Source: Sphingomonas yunnanensis (lineage in GTDB: Bacteria; Pseudomonadota; Alphaproteobacteria; Sphingomonadales; Sphingomonadaceae). Taken from it: a stretch of 64,000 nt of DNA. Position 1 is the first letter of the stretch. Every line of letters begins with the position of its first letter. Under the pieces are notes generated by a model. That model did not search any database, was not told the origin of the DNA, and was given only the letters and a program-made list of their open reading frames with translations. The position numbers and the translations under genes were made by a program. This document shows, in pieces, positions 43,979 to 53,137 of the stretch. The stretch lies in contig NZ_JAIOKB010000002.1 of assembly GCF_019898765.1 (NCBI RefSeq), positions 62,001 through 126,000 on the forward strand. The letters run 5' to 3'.

Positions 43979-44869
43979 ATGTCGTATCGCATCCTGACCG
44001 GGACCGCTCTCGCCGCGACCCTCCTTACTGCCGCCGCGGCGCCCGCGATCGCGCAGCAGCCCGCCGGACCACCCGACGGTGCCGCGCCCCAGGATCTCGG
44101 GCCTGATGTCCTCGCCGACCAGCCGCTGCTCCCGACCGAGCCGGGGCAGGAGAAGCGCCGCGAGCCTTTGCGCGTGCGCGTCGGGGCGGGGCCGCAGCTG
44201 GTGCCCGGCTTCCCCGGCAATGACGCGCTCCGGCTCACCCCGATGATCAGCGTGGCGCGCGCCCGCGGCGACACGCCGTTCGGCTACGGCGCGCCCGACG
44301 ACGGCACGACGATCGCGCTGATCCGCCGCGGCCGCACCGAGTTCGGCCCGACGGTGGAGCTGCAGGGCCGGCGTCGCACCGACGACATCGTCCCCGGCCT
44401 GCCCGCGGTCGGCCGCACCGTCGAGCTCGGCGGATACGCGCAGACCTGGACCGACGACCGCTGGCGCTGGCACGGCGAGGTGCGCAAGGGCCTGGGCGGG
44501 CACGAGGGCTGGATCAGCCAGCTCGGCGTCGACTATGTCCGCCGCGACCGCGACGCCTGGCTCGTCTCTTTCGGTCCGCGCGCGGTGGTGACCGACTCGC
44601 GTTACCAGCGCGCCTGGTTCGGCGTCTCGCCCGAGGCGGCGGCGCGGACCGGGCTGGCAGCCTATTCGCCCGGCGGCGGGCTTCAGTCGCTCGGCGCGAC
44701 CAGCCGCGTGATCTACGCGCTGACGCCGCGCTGGGGCGTGCAGGCGCAGGCGGTGTACCAGCGGCTGATCGGGGACGCGGCGCGCTCGCCGGTGATCCGG
44801 CGGGTGAACTCGCACGACCAGCTCTCGGCGGGGCTGGCGCTGACCTACACCTTCTCGATCCGGCGGTGA
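43979..44869 (+). CDS. MipA/OmpV family outer-membrane protein
   Basis: 296 residues: signal peptide (MSYRILTGTALAATLLTAAA, cleavage near AIAQ), a Pro-rich spacer, then a beta barrel with VRVGAGPQLVPGFPGNDALR, ISVARARGDTPFGYG, GFGPR-like VSFGPRAVVTDSRYQRAWFG and GVQAQAVYQRLIGDAARSPV, ending TYTFSIRR. These match the MipA/OmpV family (murein-interacting scaffold or porin-like). Divergent from nagZ; alone in its unit. Confidence 0.85.
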   Translation: MSYRILTGTALAATLLTAAAAPAIAQQPAGPPDGAAPQDLGPDVLADQPLLPTEPGQEKRREPLRVRVGAGPQLVPGFPGNDALRLTPMISVARARGDTPFGYGAPDDGTTIALIRRGRTEFGPTVELQGRRRTDDIVPGLPAVGRTVELGGYAQTWTDDRWRWHGEVRKGLGGHEGWISQLGVDYVRRDRDAWLVSFGPRAVVTDSRYQRAWFGVSPEAAARTGLAAYSPGGGLQSLGATSRVIYALTPRWGVQAQAVYQRLIGDAARSPVIRRVNSHDQLSAGLALTYTFSIRR

Positions 44870-44949
44870 TGCTGTCGTGGGCGAGGCAGGTTCTCGGGCG
44901 CGTGCGCGTCGCGTCTCGACGACGGTCTTCCTCACTCTTCGCTCTTCGA

Positions 44950-45045
44950 CGTCATCCTGAACTTGTTTCAGGATCCACCGCCCCGCGCAGCCAGCGGCTG
45001 CTGGGACCGTGGAAACGTAGATCCTGAAACGAGTTCAGGATGACG
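44950..45045. repeat. Paired intergenic inverted repeat, GTCATCCTGAA family
   Basis: Left unit GTCATCCTGAACTTGTTTCA then GGATCC; right unit ATCCTGAAACGAGTTCAGGAT then GACG. Nearly the same sequence as 24154-24248. Confidence 0.85.
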
Positions 45046-45158
45046 CCAGTAACGATGACGATGTAGCGCGCGGCGGCGTCGTCCGATGCCGCGACGATCG
45101 CCCTAGCCTACCCTACCCGCTCACGCGCAATTCATCGCGCGCTCCCTATATCGCGCGC

Positions 45159-45902
45159 ATGTACGCGGCAGCTCGGCAGGATCGATACGGCGCGGCGCTC
45201 GCCTCGGCGGCGCTGACCGCGCTGCTTGGCTGGGCGCTGCTGCTCGGGCTGGCGGTCGACGCGATGCGCGAGCGGGTCGACCAGGGGCTCGCCTTGTTCC
45301 AGCCCACGCCGCCGCCCCGCTCCGAGGCCAAGGTGGCCCAGCGGCGCGCGGCGAGCCCGCGCCGCTCCGGTCGCGCCGCCCCGCCCAACCTCCGCAGCCA
45401 GGCGACGCAGGTGGCGGCGCCGCGCCCGATCGTGGTGGTGCCGGTGCCGCCCCCACCGATCACCGTCGCGCTCAAGCCGTTCGCCGGCAGCGCGCCGACG
45501 CAGGGCGCGACCGAGCGGGTCGGCCCCGGCACGGGCGCGGGCGGCGCGGGCGACGGTACCGGCAGCGGCGGCTGGGGCGACGGTGACGGCGGCGGGGGCG
45601 GCGACCGCGCGCCGGTGTGGAAACGCGGCCGGCTGACCGACGCGGATTACCCCCCCGAGGTCGGCGAGGCCGGCTTCCAGGGCATTGTCACCGTCAAGTT
45701 CCTGGTGTGGACTGACGGGCGCGTGCGCGACTGCGAGGTGATGCGCTCGAGCGGCAGCGCGGCGCTCGACTCGACGACCTGCCGCCTGATCCAGCGCCGC
45801 TTCCGCTACGATCCCTCGCGCGATGCGGGCGGTCGACCGGTACCGGCGTGGATCCTGGAGAACCACGAATGGGTGATCGAGGCGGAGGCGGCGGAGCGCT
45901 GA
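45159..45902 (+). CDS. Energy transducer TonB
   Basis: 247 residues. N-terminal TM anchor (ALTALLGWALLLGLAVDAM), a Pro/Arg-rich spacer with VVVPVPPPPITVAL, a Gly/Asp-rich linker (about 125-150), and a C-terminal TonB domain with DYPPEVGEAGFQGIVTVKFL, VRDCEVMRSSGSAALDSTTC and RRFRYDPSRD. It would carry proton-motive energy to TonB-dependent receptors. Two Cys in the C-terminal domain could pair. No exbB/exbD beside it. Confidence 0.88.
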   Translation: MYAAARQDRYGAALASAALTALLGWALLLGLAVDAMRERVDQGLALFQPTPPPRSEAKVAQRRAASPRRSGRAAPPNLRSQATQVAAPRPIVVVPVPPPPITVALKPFAGSAPTQGATERVGPGTGAGGAGDGTGSGGWGDGDGGGGGDRAPVWKRGRLTDADYPPEVGEAGFQGIVTVKFLVWTDGRVRDCEVMRSSGSAALDSTTCRLIQRRFRYDPSRDAGGRPVPAWILENHEWVIEAEAAER

Positions 45903-45916
45903 CCGCCAGAATCAAC

Positions 45917-46002
45917 GTTCACGCGAAGACGTGGAGAAGCTTCATCGAGCCGCGCGGCGGCGCCCAAGGTAGTTCTTCGCGTCTCCGCGCTTTCGCGTGA
46001 AC
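45917..46002. repeat. Intergenic inverted repeat, TTCACGCGAAG family
   Basis: GTTCACGCGAAGACGTGGAGAAG at the left and CTTCGCGTCTCCGCGCTTTC then GCGTGAAC at the right form an imperfect palindrome. Partial copies follow at about 46035-46060 and 46150-46175. It is a third repeat family. The whole 304-base gap between tonB and the L,D-transpeptidase holds only these repeats. Confidence 0.7.
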
Positions 46003-46206
46003 CACGCTCGCAGGGGCAGCGTCATGAACAGCCTGGCTTTCGTTCACGTGGAGGCGCGGGGCCTGGAAGAAGCTGGGTAAGGACCACCGTCGCGCGTGCG
46101 ACCGACGCCGAGATACCCCGATCGCAGCGCGCGACGGCACGGCGGTGGGATTTCCTCCGCGCCTCCGCGTGAGCATATCTGGCGCGCGACCGGCGCCGTC
46201 GCGCCG

Positions 46207-46779
46207 CTAGCGTCGCGCCAGCTCACGTCCGCCGCCCGGCTCCATCATCGCGCCGGCGACATAGGCCTCGTCGGTCACCTCCACGGTGGCGCCCAGCGCG
46301 GTCGCGGCGAACAGCTTCTTGGCGAAGGCGGCGGGCAGCCGCACGCAGCCGTGCGACGCCGGGAAGCCGGGATTGCGGCCGGCGTGGAGCGCGACGCCGT
46401 CCCACGTCAGCCGCTGCATGAACGGCATCGGCGCGTCGTCGTAGAGGTTCGAGCGGTGCATCGCCTTCTTCTCGAGGATGGTGAAGCGACCGAGCGGCGT
46501 CGGCTTCTCGTCGGAGCCGGTCGACACCGACGAGGCCGCGATCATCTTGCTCCCACGGAACACGTAAGCGCGCTGATCGGGCAGCGAGATCAATACACTC
46601 ACCGGTCCCACCGCGGCGGGATCGTCGGCCCAGAGGAAGCGGCCCGGTGGCATGATCGCGGCCGCCTCGGTGATCGCGAGGTCGTCCATCGCCTGCGCAC
46701 CCGCGCCCGGTGCCGCCAGCACCATCGCCAGTGCCACGGTCACCGAACGCACGACTCCAGCTGCCGCGAATCGCTGCAT
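46207..46779 (-). CDS. L,D-transpeptidase (YkuD), secreted
   Basis: 190 residues with a signal peptide (VVRSVTVALAMVLAAPGAGA). The YkuD catalytic core has VSVLISLPDQRAYVFRGSK, STGSDEKPTPLGRF, the catalytic His in ALHAGRNPG and the nucleophile Cys in SHGCVRLP. It forms 3-3 cross-links or attaches proteins to peptidoglycan in the periplasm. The start at 46779 has GGAG 8 bases upstream; two earlier in-frame ATGs lack this. Confidence 0.9.
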   Translation of the reverse strand: MQRFAAAGVVRSVTVALAMVLAAPGAGAQAMDDLAITEAAAIMPPGRFLWADDPAAVGPVSVLISLPDQRAYVFRGSKMIAASSVSTGSDEKPTPLGRFTILEKKAMHRSNLYDDAPMPFMQRLTWDGVALHAGRNPGFPASHGCVRLPAAFAKKLFAATALGATVEVTDEAYVAGAMMEPGGGRELARR

Positions 46780-46996
46780 GAGGATCTCCATCTCGGTCGT
46801 CATCTCACCGCACGCCGGCGGGCGAGCGGGTCCGTCGCTGCAACAAACGCGCCATTAGCCTTTCGGTGCCATCGACGAAGCGTTGCGCTTTCGCGGCAAG
46901 TGATCGGAACGAGTGCACGACAGGTCGCAAACGTTGACGATCGTTAACCAGGCTCGTGCTATATCCCGGCCAATGGAGCGGGGATTGACCGAAGTG

Positions 46997-47734
46997 ATGA
47001 TGGACACGCACGACCGGGTGCATTCGCGCCGTGCTTTGTTGAAGACGGGCGGACTGTTCGCGGGTGCTCTGATGATCCCGGGCGCGGTGTCGGCCGGGAT
47101 GCGCGATCGCGCGCGCGGCACGCCGGAGAGCCTGGTGCCGCACGACTTTTTCCAGACGCCGCATGCCCCCGCGCCGCGCCCAGTGATGGCCGCGCCGGCG
47201 CGGCCGGTCGCGATCGAGGCGCCCGGGGTCAACCCGCGGCTGCTGCAGCGGGCGATGGCCGCGCTCGAGCGTCACGGCGACCGCATCGCCCAGCGCGACC
47301 GTATCGCCGTCGCCGACTTCAGCACCGGCTCGAGCGAGCCGCGCTTCCACCTGATCAACCTCGAGAGCGGACGCACGGTCTCGAAGCTGGTGGCGCACGG
47401 CAGCGGCTCCGACCCGACGCACACCGGCTATCTGCAGCATTTCTCGAACACCGACGGCTCGAACGCCTCGTGCGAGGGCGCCTTCCTCGCGGCCGATTAT
47501 TATGTCGGCAAGCACGGCAAGTCGCAGCGGCTGATCGGTCTGGACCGCACCAACGACAATGCGCTGTCGCGTGCGATCGTGGTGCACGCCGCCTGGTACG
47601 CCAACCCCGAGATGATCCGCCAGCGCGGCATGCTGGGGCGCAGCCAGGGCTGTTTCGCGGTGGGCGAGAGCGAGCTGTCCGAGGTGTTCGAGCGGCTCGG
47701 GCCAGGCCGGATGATCTACGCCGCCAAGGTGTGA
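46997..47734 (+). CDS. Murein L,D-transpeptidase catalytic-domain (YkuD_2) protein, Tat-type signal
   Basis: About 245 residues. The N-terminus has HSRRALLKTGGLFAGALMIP, a twin-arginine-like signal. The body has YkuD_2 features: VADFSTGSSEPRFHLINLES, VAHGSGSDPTHTGYLQ, FSNTDGSNASCEGAFLAADY, catalytic His in VVHAAWY and Cys in GRSQGCFAV. It probably acts on peptidoglycan in the periplasm. The start could be the ATG at 46973. It is divergent from the other L,D-transpeptidase. Confidence 0.85.
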   Translation: MMDTHDRVHSRRALLKTGGLFAGALMIPGAVSAGMRDRARGTPESLVPHDFFQTPHAPAPRPVMAAPARPVAIEAPGVNPRLLQRAMAALERHGDRIAQRDRIAVADFSTGSSEPRFHLINLESGRTVSKLVAHGSGSDPTHTGYLQHFSNTDGSNASCEGAFLAADYYVGKHGKSQRLIGLDRTNDNALSRAIVVHAAWYANPEMIRQRGMLGRSQGCFAVGESELSEVFERLGPGRMIYAAKV

Positions 47735-47738
47735 GGCG

Positions 47739-48044
47739 TCAGGGCCGGCGATCGAACGCCGCCAGCTCATAGGCGATCGACGCTTCCACCAACTGCTCCC
47801 AGAGCAGCGCGATGTCCGCGCCCGGCAGCCCCTGTGCCTCCGCGGCGGCGCGCGCCTGCGCGATCACCTGCGCCTTGCGCGCCTCGTCGCGGACGTGACC
47901 GCGCTCGGGCTTGAGGCGCGCGGCGGCGTCCATGTAATCGAAGCGCCGGCGCAGCAGGGCGATCAGTTCGCGGTCGAGCGAGTCGACGCCCGCGCGTACC
48001 TCCGCCATGTCGGTGCAATCGGGGCCGGCGAGGATCTCGGTCAT
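47739..48044 (-). CDS. Chorismate mutase, AroQ type
   Basis: 101 residues, all helical, with VRAGVDSLDRELIALLRRRF and DYMDAAARLKPERGHVRDEA, then ALLWEQLVEASIAYE. This is the AroQ-fold pattern that turns chorismate to prephenate, or the related PchB-type. A standalone form without prephenate dehydratase. The DNA just upstream is a broken reverse transcriptase gene in the same reading frame, so the native upstream region has been lost or replaced. Confidence 0.87.
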   Translation of the reverse strand: MTEILAGPDCTDMAEVRAGVDSLDRELIALLRRRFDYMDAAARLKPERGHVRDEARKAQVIAQARAAAEAQGLPGADIALLWEQLVEASIAYELAAFDRRP

Positions 48045-48077
48045 GCCGCGCTGCCTGCCCGCGCGCGACGGTGCTGT

Positions 48078-48645
48078 CCAGCGGTCCGCGGGCCGCTTGT
48101 ACCGCTTCACGCTGTCAATGAAGCTCAACACCCCCTCCATCTGATCGAGCGTTACGGGCATCTCCTCGACCGCGGTGGTGCCGTCATCCTTCCGAACCAG
48201 CTGCTTCGCCCGATAGGGTGCCGGTCCTGAAAAGGTGGTCGCATTTCGCCCGCGCCTCCCGACAGTATTCCGAGCGGATGTTGACTTTGTCGTTCACGAT
48301 CAGACCGGTCACGTCCTGCCGTGACTGCCGCATCTGGTGCCGCGTTTTTTGGGGATTGAGCGCGAACCCAGCCCGTTGGATTGTCGAGTCAAGAGCCGGA
48401 CCGGCGACCCAGTGACCAGCGTCGTTCGTCACCGCCGCCTCCTCGGGAAAGGCGCGGCTGTTAGTCGAGAAGGTCAGATCGTCGGCATATCTCGTGTAGT
48501 GGAGGCCGAAGCGCCGGGCGAGCTTGGCCCGCCGCACGTCGAGGATGTGGGCGAGGAGGTTCGAAACGACGGGCGACGTCGGCGCCCCCTGAGGCAGACT
48601 GTTATCGTCGCAGACTATCTGGGCGATGACCGTGGCAACACGCTC
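48078..48645 (-). pseudogene. Retron-type reverse transcriptase remnant (5' deleted, frameshifted)
   Basis: Reading on the minus strand: RVATVIAQIVCDDN, LPQGAPTSPVVSN (RT motif 4), LARRFGLHYTRYADDLTFST (YADD catalytic motif), NPQKTRHQMRQSRQDVTGLI, VNIRSEYCREARAKCDHLFR, then a frameshift at the run of three G/C at 48216-48218. In the other frame it continues RAKQLVRKDDG, MPVTLDQMEGVLSFIDSVKR, YKRPADRW. These match the C-terminal two thirds of a retron RT. The part with motif A (first catalytic Asp) is missing and replaced by unrelated sequence. It cannot be active as it stands. Confidence 0.8.
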
Positions 48646-48664
48646 GTGATGCCCCGTGGGAGCA

Positions 48665-49262
48665 TCATTCTCTCTCTCGCCACAGTCAAAGCAAGAGGCG
48701 CGAGCGGTCACGCGCTTCCGCCCGGGCCGTTTCAGCAAACCAGGCTTCGGGGCTGGAAATGTTGCCAATCCGCTGTGATGAGTGACCGTTGGCAACGACC
48801 GCATCCGGTATGAAGCCGCCGTTGCCGCAGGGTCGCTTGCAGCGGCGGGTTCGTCTCACTTCTCACCATTTCCGCCATCGCTGGTCGAGGTGTCGAGCGA
48901 ACATGAATGGACGTCCGAACTGGGGGAGCGCGAAACGACCGCTGAATGTCGTGTTGTGGGTCACGAGGTTAACTGCCTTGAGCTCTGACTTGTCGCACGG
49001 AGGGCTCGAATCAACGGGGAACTACGTAGGTATCCTCCTAATTCCGTGTTGATCGCGCACCCTCCAAAGACGACTAGGTTTCTAGCGAGGTGGATGACGC
49101 AGACGCTTTCACGGTATTCCACCAACAGCCTGTAACAATGACGTCCACGCTTAATCACATTTTGGCGGCGGAACAGTAGAGCCGAGCTTACCAAAATTTA
49201 GGGCCGCATGCGCCAGCCAGATAGAAGGTGCAACCACCGGCCTCTGACATCGGATTGGGGAT
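48665..49262. other. Low-GC gene-free interval
   Basis: About 600 bases with visibly lower GC than the rest of the window and no coding frame I can support. It lies upstream of the broken reverse transcriptase and in front of the orphan kinase gene. It may be remains of the mobile unit that carried the RT. No convincing msr/msd-like structure was found by eye. Confidence 0.6.
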
Positions 49263-49271
49263 TTGATCAAA

Positions 49272-49922
49272 ATGGCGAGCAACATGTCCACGATGTCCGC
49301 TGTCGCTCGTCGGGCCGGCCAAAACGACGACTTGCTGCTTCGCGAGACGAACCATCGATGCAGCAACGACCTCCAGCTAGTTGTAGGCCTGCTGGCACTG
49401 CAGAGCCGGCAAGCTGTAACTCTCGAGACCCGTGAGGCGTTGGCCGAGGTGATGGAGCGGGTTGCGATCCTTGCGCGTGTGCGCAGCGCTCAACATCGCG
49501 GTCGCACATCAAGCCTCGAAGGGACGATCCGGCAGGTTTGCGAGGCGTTGCAGTCGCAGGCGGAGCCCCGGTCGATCCTCATCTCGCTGGAGGTTCAAGA
49601 CGAGGCACGCGATCTATCGGCAACGCATACGACTACGCTTGCTCTCGTCGTGAACGAGCTGACCACGAACGCAATCAAGCATGCGTTCCAGGACGGCGCT
49701 TCGGGAATTATCCGCATATGGATCGGAAGGAATGGCGGTGGCGATCTGGTGATCATCGTGGAAGACGATGGACGTCCGTTCGTGGAGACGGCGGGTAGCA
49801 CCAAGGGGCTGGGTATGGGGTTGGCGAAGCGGTTGATGGCATCCATCGGCGGACTTTTCATCCCGCCCCCATCGGGATCGAAGGCGTTCGAGCTGCGGAT
49901 GCCGGTCAACACACATCGATGA
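49272..49922 (+). CDS. Orphan soluble HWE/HisKA_2 histidine kinase
   Basis: About 216 residues with no sensor or membrane domain. HisKA_2 motif LRETNHRCSNDLQLVVGLLA (phospho-acceptor His), then a complete HATPase: N box NELTTNAIKHAF, G1 EDDGRPF and G2 KGLGMGLAKR. It starts at an ATG (49272), with a TTG nine bases earlier possible. GC is a little lower than in neighbours. It converges on a PAS-REC-LuxR regulator and might phosphorylate it or SdrG/PhyR-type regulators; this is inference. Confidence 0.85.
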   Translation: MASNMSTMSAVARRAGQNDDLLLRETNHRCSNDLQLVVGLLALQSRQAVTLETREALAEVMERVAILARVRSAQHRGRTSSLEGTIRQVCEALQSQAEPRSILISLEVQDEARDLSATHTTTLALVVNELTTNAIKHAFQDGASGIIRIWIGRNGGGDLVIIVEDDGRPFVETAGSTKGLGMGLAKRLMASIGGLFIPPPSGSKAFELRMPVNTHR

Positions 49923-49975
49923 GGGGCCATCAGGGCGCGTCTGACTTGCCGAAAGATCTACGCCGTTTGGGCGCA

Positions 49976-51814
49976 TCAGTAAGAGGCGGGCCCACTCTGC
50001 GTTGCCGGTACGATCCCTGCAGCCATCGCGATCTGTAGAAGCTCGCTCAGGGTCCGAGCGTTGACACGGTTCATGACCTGCGCGCGGTGCAATTCGACGG
50101 TGCGCGGGCTGATGCCGAGCTTCTGACCGATGACCTTGTTGGTGCCCCCTTCCACGAGACCGACGAGAACTTCGCGCTCGCGCGACGACAGGCGTGCAAC
50201 GCGGGCACCGGCGTTCTCATCGCGCGTCGGAGGACGCGTCGGACCGTGGCATTCAGTCATCGCGATCTCTAGCGCGGCGTGGAAGGCAGCATCGTCCGTG
50301 ACGGCGACATAGTCCACGGCTCCGGCCTTCATCGCGGCAACGCCGGCTGCGGCGTCCATGGCGGGCGCATCCAGCACGATCGTCGGCAGCGTGATTGAGC
50401 GCGCTTTCAGTTCGCGGGGTATGGCCAAGCCATCGGCCTTGCTCATGCGAACATCCACGAGCACGCAACCAGGCGAAAGGACTGGTGCGATGTCGAGTAT
50501 GGCGGAAGCGTCGTCGAAGGTGCGCACGCGGTAGCCGAGGCCCCGGACGAAGCCGGCCAACTTGCGAACCGCACTCGCCTGGGCGCCAACGATATAGGCT
50601 TGTCGAACGTCCTCCCGCGTCAGGTCCTCGGTAACGCCGCCGATCCGGGTGATCGCGCCCGCATCATCGGGGATCGGGAAGCTGGTATCTCGAAGCCAGC
50701 GCGTCGACCCATCGGCCGGTCGTGCGATCCGATACTCGAACTGTACCACTTCGCCGGCTTTGACGGAGGCGAGGGCATGCTCGACCTGCGATCGATCGTC
50801 GGGGTGTACGTTCTTCATCCATTCGCCGAGGTCGGTAGGTCCCTCGGCGCAGGGGGTGCCCCAGATGCGCTCGAACGCAGCGCTGCGATAGATGATCGTA
50901 TTAGCAACCGGATCTCCGATCCAGATGAGGTTGCTGCTGTGCGCGGCGAAGCTGCGGAACTGCGCTTCGCTCGCCCGGATCGCCGCCTCGGTGTTGCGTC
51001 GCGCGGTCATGTCGATGGCTGCACCGACGAAGCCGGCTGGCTGGCCGTCGCTGAAGGTCGTCTGGCCCGACGTGGCGATGTGGCGCGTGACCCCGTCGTC
51101 CCGCCCGATCACGCGGTATTCGATGCTGTAGCGACCATCCCCGGCCGGATCGACGCACGCGGCGATCGCCGCATGTACGCGCGGCAGATCGCGGGGATGG
51201 ATGCCGGCCTCGTAGACCTGGGTGTTAACTGTCGCGTCGGCGGGCAACCCCCACATCTCGCGCAGCCGCGCATCCCATTCGAGCGCGCCGGTCATCGGGT
51301 CCCAGGCATATATGCCGAGGCCGACGAGCTCGGTGGCGGCGCGCAAGCGGGCTTCGCTCTTTTGAAGCGCATCTTCGAAGGCGCGCCGTTCACTGGTGTC
51401 GCGCGAGACGCCGATGACCTGCTCGATGGTGCCGTCCTCGCCACGCACAGGACCCCAACGATAGGAGAAGTAGGCGGCATGCCCCGACGGGGTGTCATAG
51501 AAAACTTCATCCTCGACCGTCACGCCCTCTGCAAAGATGCGATCGATATGGCCGTTGAGGAGGTTAGCCAGATCTGTGGGATAGTTAAGATCGACGAAAG
51601 TGTTACCGATCATCTCGTCCCACGACAGGCCGAACAGAGCAAGCATGGCGGGATTGGCATAAACGAAACGGCGCGTGCGATCGAAAGCGTAGACGAAATC
51701 GGAGATTGACGAGAGGTAAGCTTCAAGTAAGCGGAGCTGGCGCGGAAGTTTGGCCGTGAAAGGCGCGCTCTCGCTGCCTTGCGACACGATCGCTGGCGAT
51801 GTCGTCTCGGTCAT
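49976..51814 (-). CDS. PAS-PAS-PAS-REC-LuxR regulator (FixJ-like output, no kinase domain)
   Basis: 612 residues. Three PAS domains: about 30-150 (FVYANPAMLALFGLSWDEMI), 155-275 (LGIYAWDPMTGALEWDARLR) and 285-405 (NLIWIGDPVANTIIYRSAAF). Then a receiver-like domain with Asp in CVLVDVRMSKADG (the usual K-P end is not clear), and a C-terminal LuxR HTH with LSSREREVLVGLVEGGTNKV and ISPRTVELHRAQVMNRV. GGAGGA lies 6-11 bases before the ATG. Such PAS-to-FixJ fusions without a kinase are uncommon; they may sense a small molecule or light/redox directly. Confidence 0.85.
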   Translation of the reverse strand: MTETTSPAIVSQGSESAPFTAKLPRQLRLLEAYLSSISDFVYAFDRTRRFVYANPAMLALFGLSWDEMIGNTFVDLNYPTDLANLLNGHIDRIFAEGVTVEDEVFYDTPSGHAAYFSYRWGPVRGEDGTIEQVIGVSRDTSERRAFEDALQKSEARLRAATELVGLGIYAWDPMTGALEWDARLREMWGLPADATVNTQVYEAGIHPRDLPRVHAAIAACVDPAGDGRYSIEYRVIGRDDGVTRHIATSGQTTFSDGQPAGFVGAAIDMTARRNTEAAIRASEAQFRSFAAHSSNLIWIGDPVANTIIYRSAAFERIWGTPCAEGPTDLGEWMKNVHPDDRSQVEHALASVKAGEVVQFEYRIARPADGSTRWLRDTSFPIPDDAGAITRIGGVTEDLTREDVRQAYIVGAQASAVRKLAGFVRGLGYRVRTFDDASAILDIAPVLSPGCVLVDVRMSKADGLAIPRELKARSITLPTIVLDAPAMDAAAGVAAMKAGAVDYVAVTDDAAFHAALEIAMTECHGPTRPPTRDENAGARVARLSSREREVLVGLVEGGTNKVIGQKLGISPRTVELHRAQVMNRVNARTLSELLQIAMAAGIVPATQSGPASY

Positions 51815-51949
51815 GGTGCCAGTCCTCCTCACGGCTTGCTGGCCAAGCGCCAACCGTTCGGCGATCCGGGATGTTCCCTAGGGATCACCCGCATGTCCGG
51901 CATGGGAAAATAAGCGCTTAGATCCCGTCGCTTAACCGAGGAGACCGGC

Positions 51950-53125
51950 ATGAAGGCCCTAGTCTGGCACGGCAAGGAGGACATCCGTTACGACACGGTG
52001 TCCGATCCTGCGATCGAAGAGCCCCGCGATGCCATAATCAGGGTCACGAGCTGCGCAATCTGCGGCTCCGACCTGCATCTCTTCCACAATCTCGTCCCCG
52101 CGATGCTGCCCGGCGACATCATGGGTCACGAGACCATGGGCGAGGTCGTCGAGGTCGGCAGCGGCGCGAAGGGCAAGCTGAAGAAGGGCGACCGCGTCGT
52201 CATTCCCTTCACCATCCAATGCGGCGAGTGCGACCAGTGCCGCCGCGGCAATTTCTCGGTCTGCCAGCGGACAAACCGAAAGGGCGAACTTGGCGACAAG
52301 GCGTTCGGTCACCGGACGGCGGGTCTGTTCGGCTACACTCATCTCACGGGCGGCTATCCCGGCGGACAGGCCGAATATCTGCGCGTACCCTTCGCCGACA
52401 CGACGCACATCAAGGTGCCCGACGGCATCGACGACGAGAAACTGTTGTTCCTGTCGGACATCCTGCCGACCGGCTGGCAGGCGGCGGTGCAGGCGGACAT
52501 CCAGCCCGGCGACACGGTGGCGGTGTGGGGCTGCGGCCCGGTCGGCCAGATGACGATCCGGTCGGCCATCCTGCTCGGTGCCGAACAGGTCGTTGCCATC
52601 GATCATCTGCCGGAGCGATTGTCGATGGCGGCCGCCGCCGGCGCGATCACGATCAATTTCGACGAGGAGAACGTGGTCGAGCGGCTGAACGAGCTGACCG
52701 GTGGCTTCGGCCCACACAAATGTATCGATGCGGTCGGCGCCGAAAGCCATGTCGGCTTCGGCCAGCCCGACACCATCGTTGATCGCGCCAAGCAGATGCT
52801 GATGCTGGAGAACGATCGGCCGCACGTGTTGCGCGAGATGATCTTCGTCTGTCGCCCCGCTGGCGTCATCTCGATCATCGGCGTCTATCTCGGTCTCGTC
52901 GACAAGATCCCGATGGGGATGGCGATGAACAAGGGCCTGACCTTCCGCATGGCGCAGGCGCACGTGCCCCGCTGGACCGGCGACCTGCTGCGCCGGATCG
53001 AGGACGGGCAGATCGATCCGTCGTTCGTCATCACGCACAAGGTCGCGCTTTCCCAAGGCCCCGAGATGTACGCCACGTTCCGCGACAAGGCGGACGGCTG
53101 CATCAAGGTCATGCTCCAGCCCTGA
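51950..53125 (+). CDS. Zinc-dependent alcohol/formaldehyde dehydrogenase family protein (MDR)
   Basis: 391 residues. Catalytic zinc ligands in CAICGSDLHLFHN and GHETMGEVVEVG; structural zinc Cys cluster CGECDQCRRGNFSVC; NAD-binding VAVWGCGPVGQ. Resembles glutathione-independent formaldehyde dehydrogenase-like MDR enzymes. First of a same-strand run to 59600 that carries two such dehydrogenases. Substrate unknown. Confidence 0.87.
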   Translation: MKALVWHGKEDIRYDTVSDPAIEEPRDAIIRVTSCAICGSDLHLFHNLVPAMLPGDIMGHETMGEVVEVGSGAKGKLKKGDRVVIPFTIQCGECDQCRRGNFSVCQRTNRKGELGDKAFGHRTAGLFGYTHLTGGYPGGQAEYLRVPFADTTHIKVPDGIDDEKLLFLSDILPTGWQAAVQADIQPGDTVAVWGCGPVGQMTIRSAILLGAEQVVAIDHLPERLSMAAAAGAITINFDEENVVERLNELTGGFGPHKCIDAVGAESHVGFGQPDTIVDRAKQMLMLENDRPHVLREMIFVCRPAGVISIIGVYLGLVDKIPMGMAMNKGLTFRMAQAHVPRWTGDLLRRIEDGQIDPSFVITHKVALSQGPEMYATFRDKADGCIKVMLQP

Positions 53126-53137
53126 AGGACGCATCCC

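Noticed and set aside
48961..49194. A 77-codon minus-strand frame in the low-GC interval upstream of the RT remnant
   Set aside because: No similarity to the missing N-terminal half of a retron RT, and no ribosome site. Left as unannotated DNA.
51850..51878. GGAAC followed by GTT on the minus strand before the PAS-REC-LuxR gene
   Set aside because: Spacing is 18 bases to GTT, outside the usual 16-17 for EcfG promoters.
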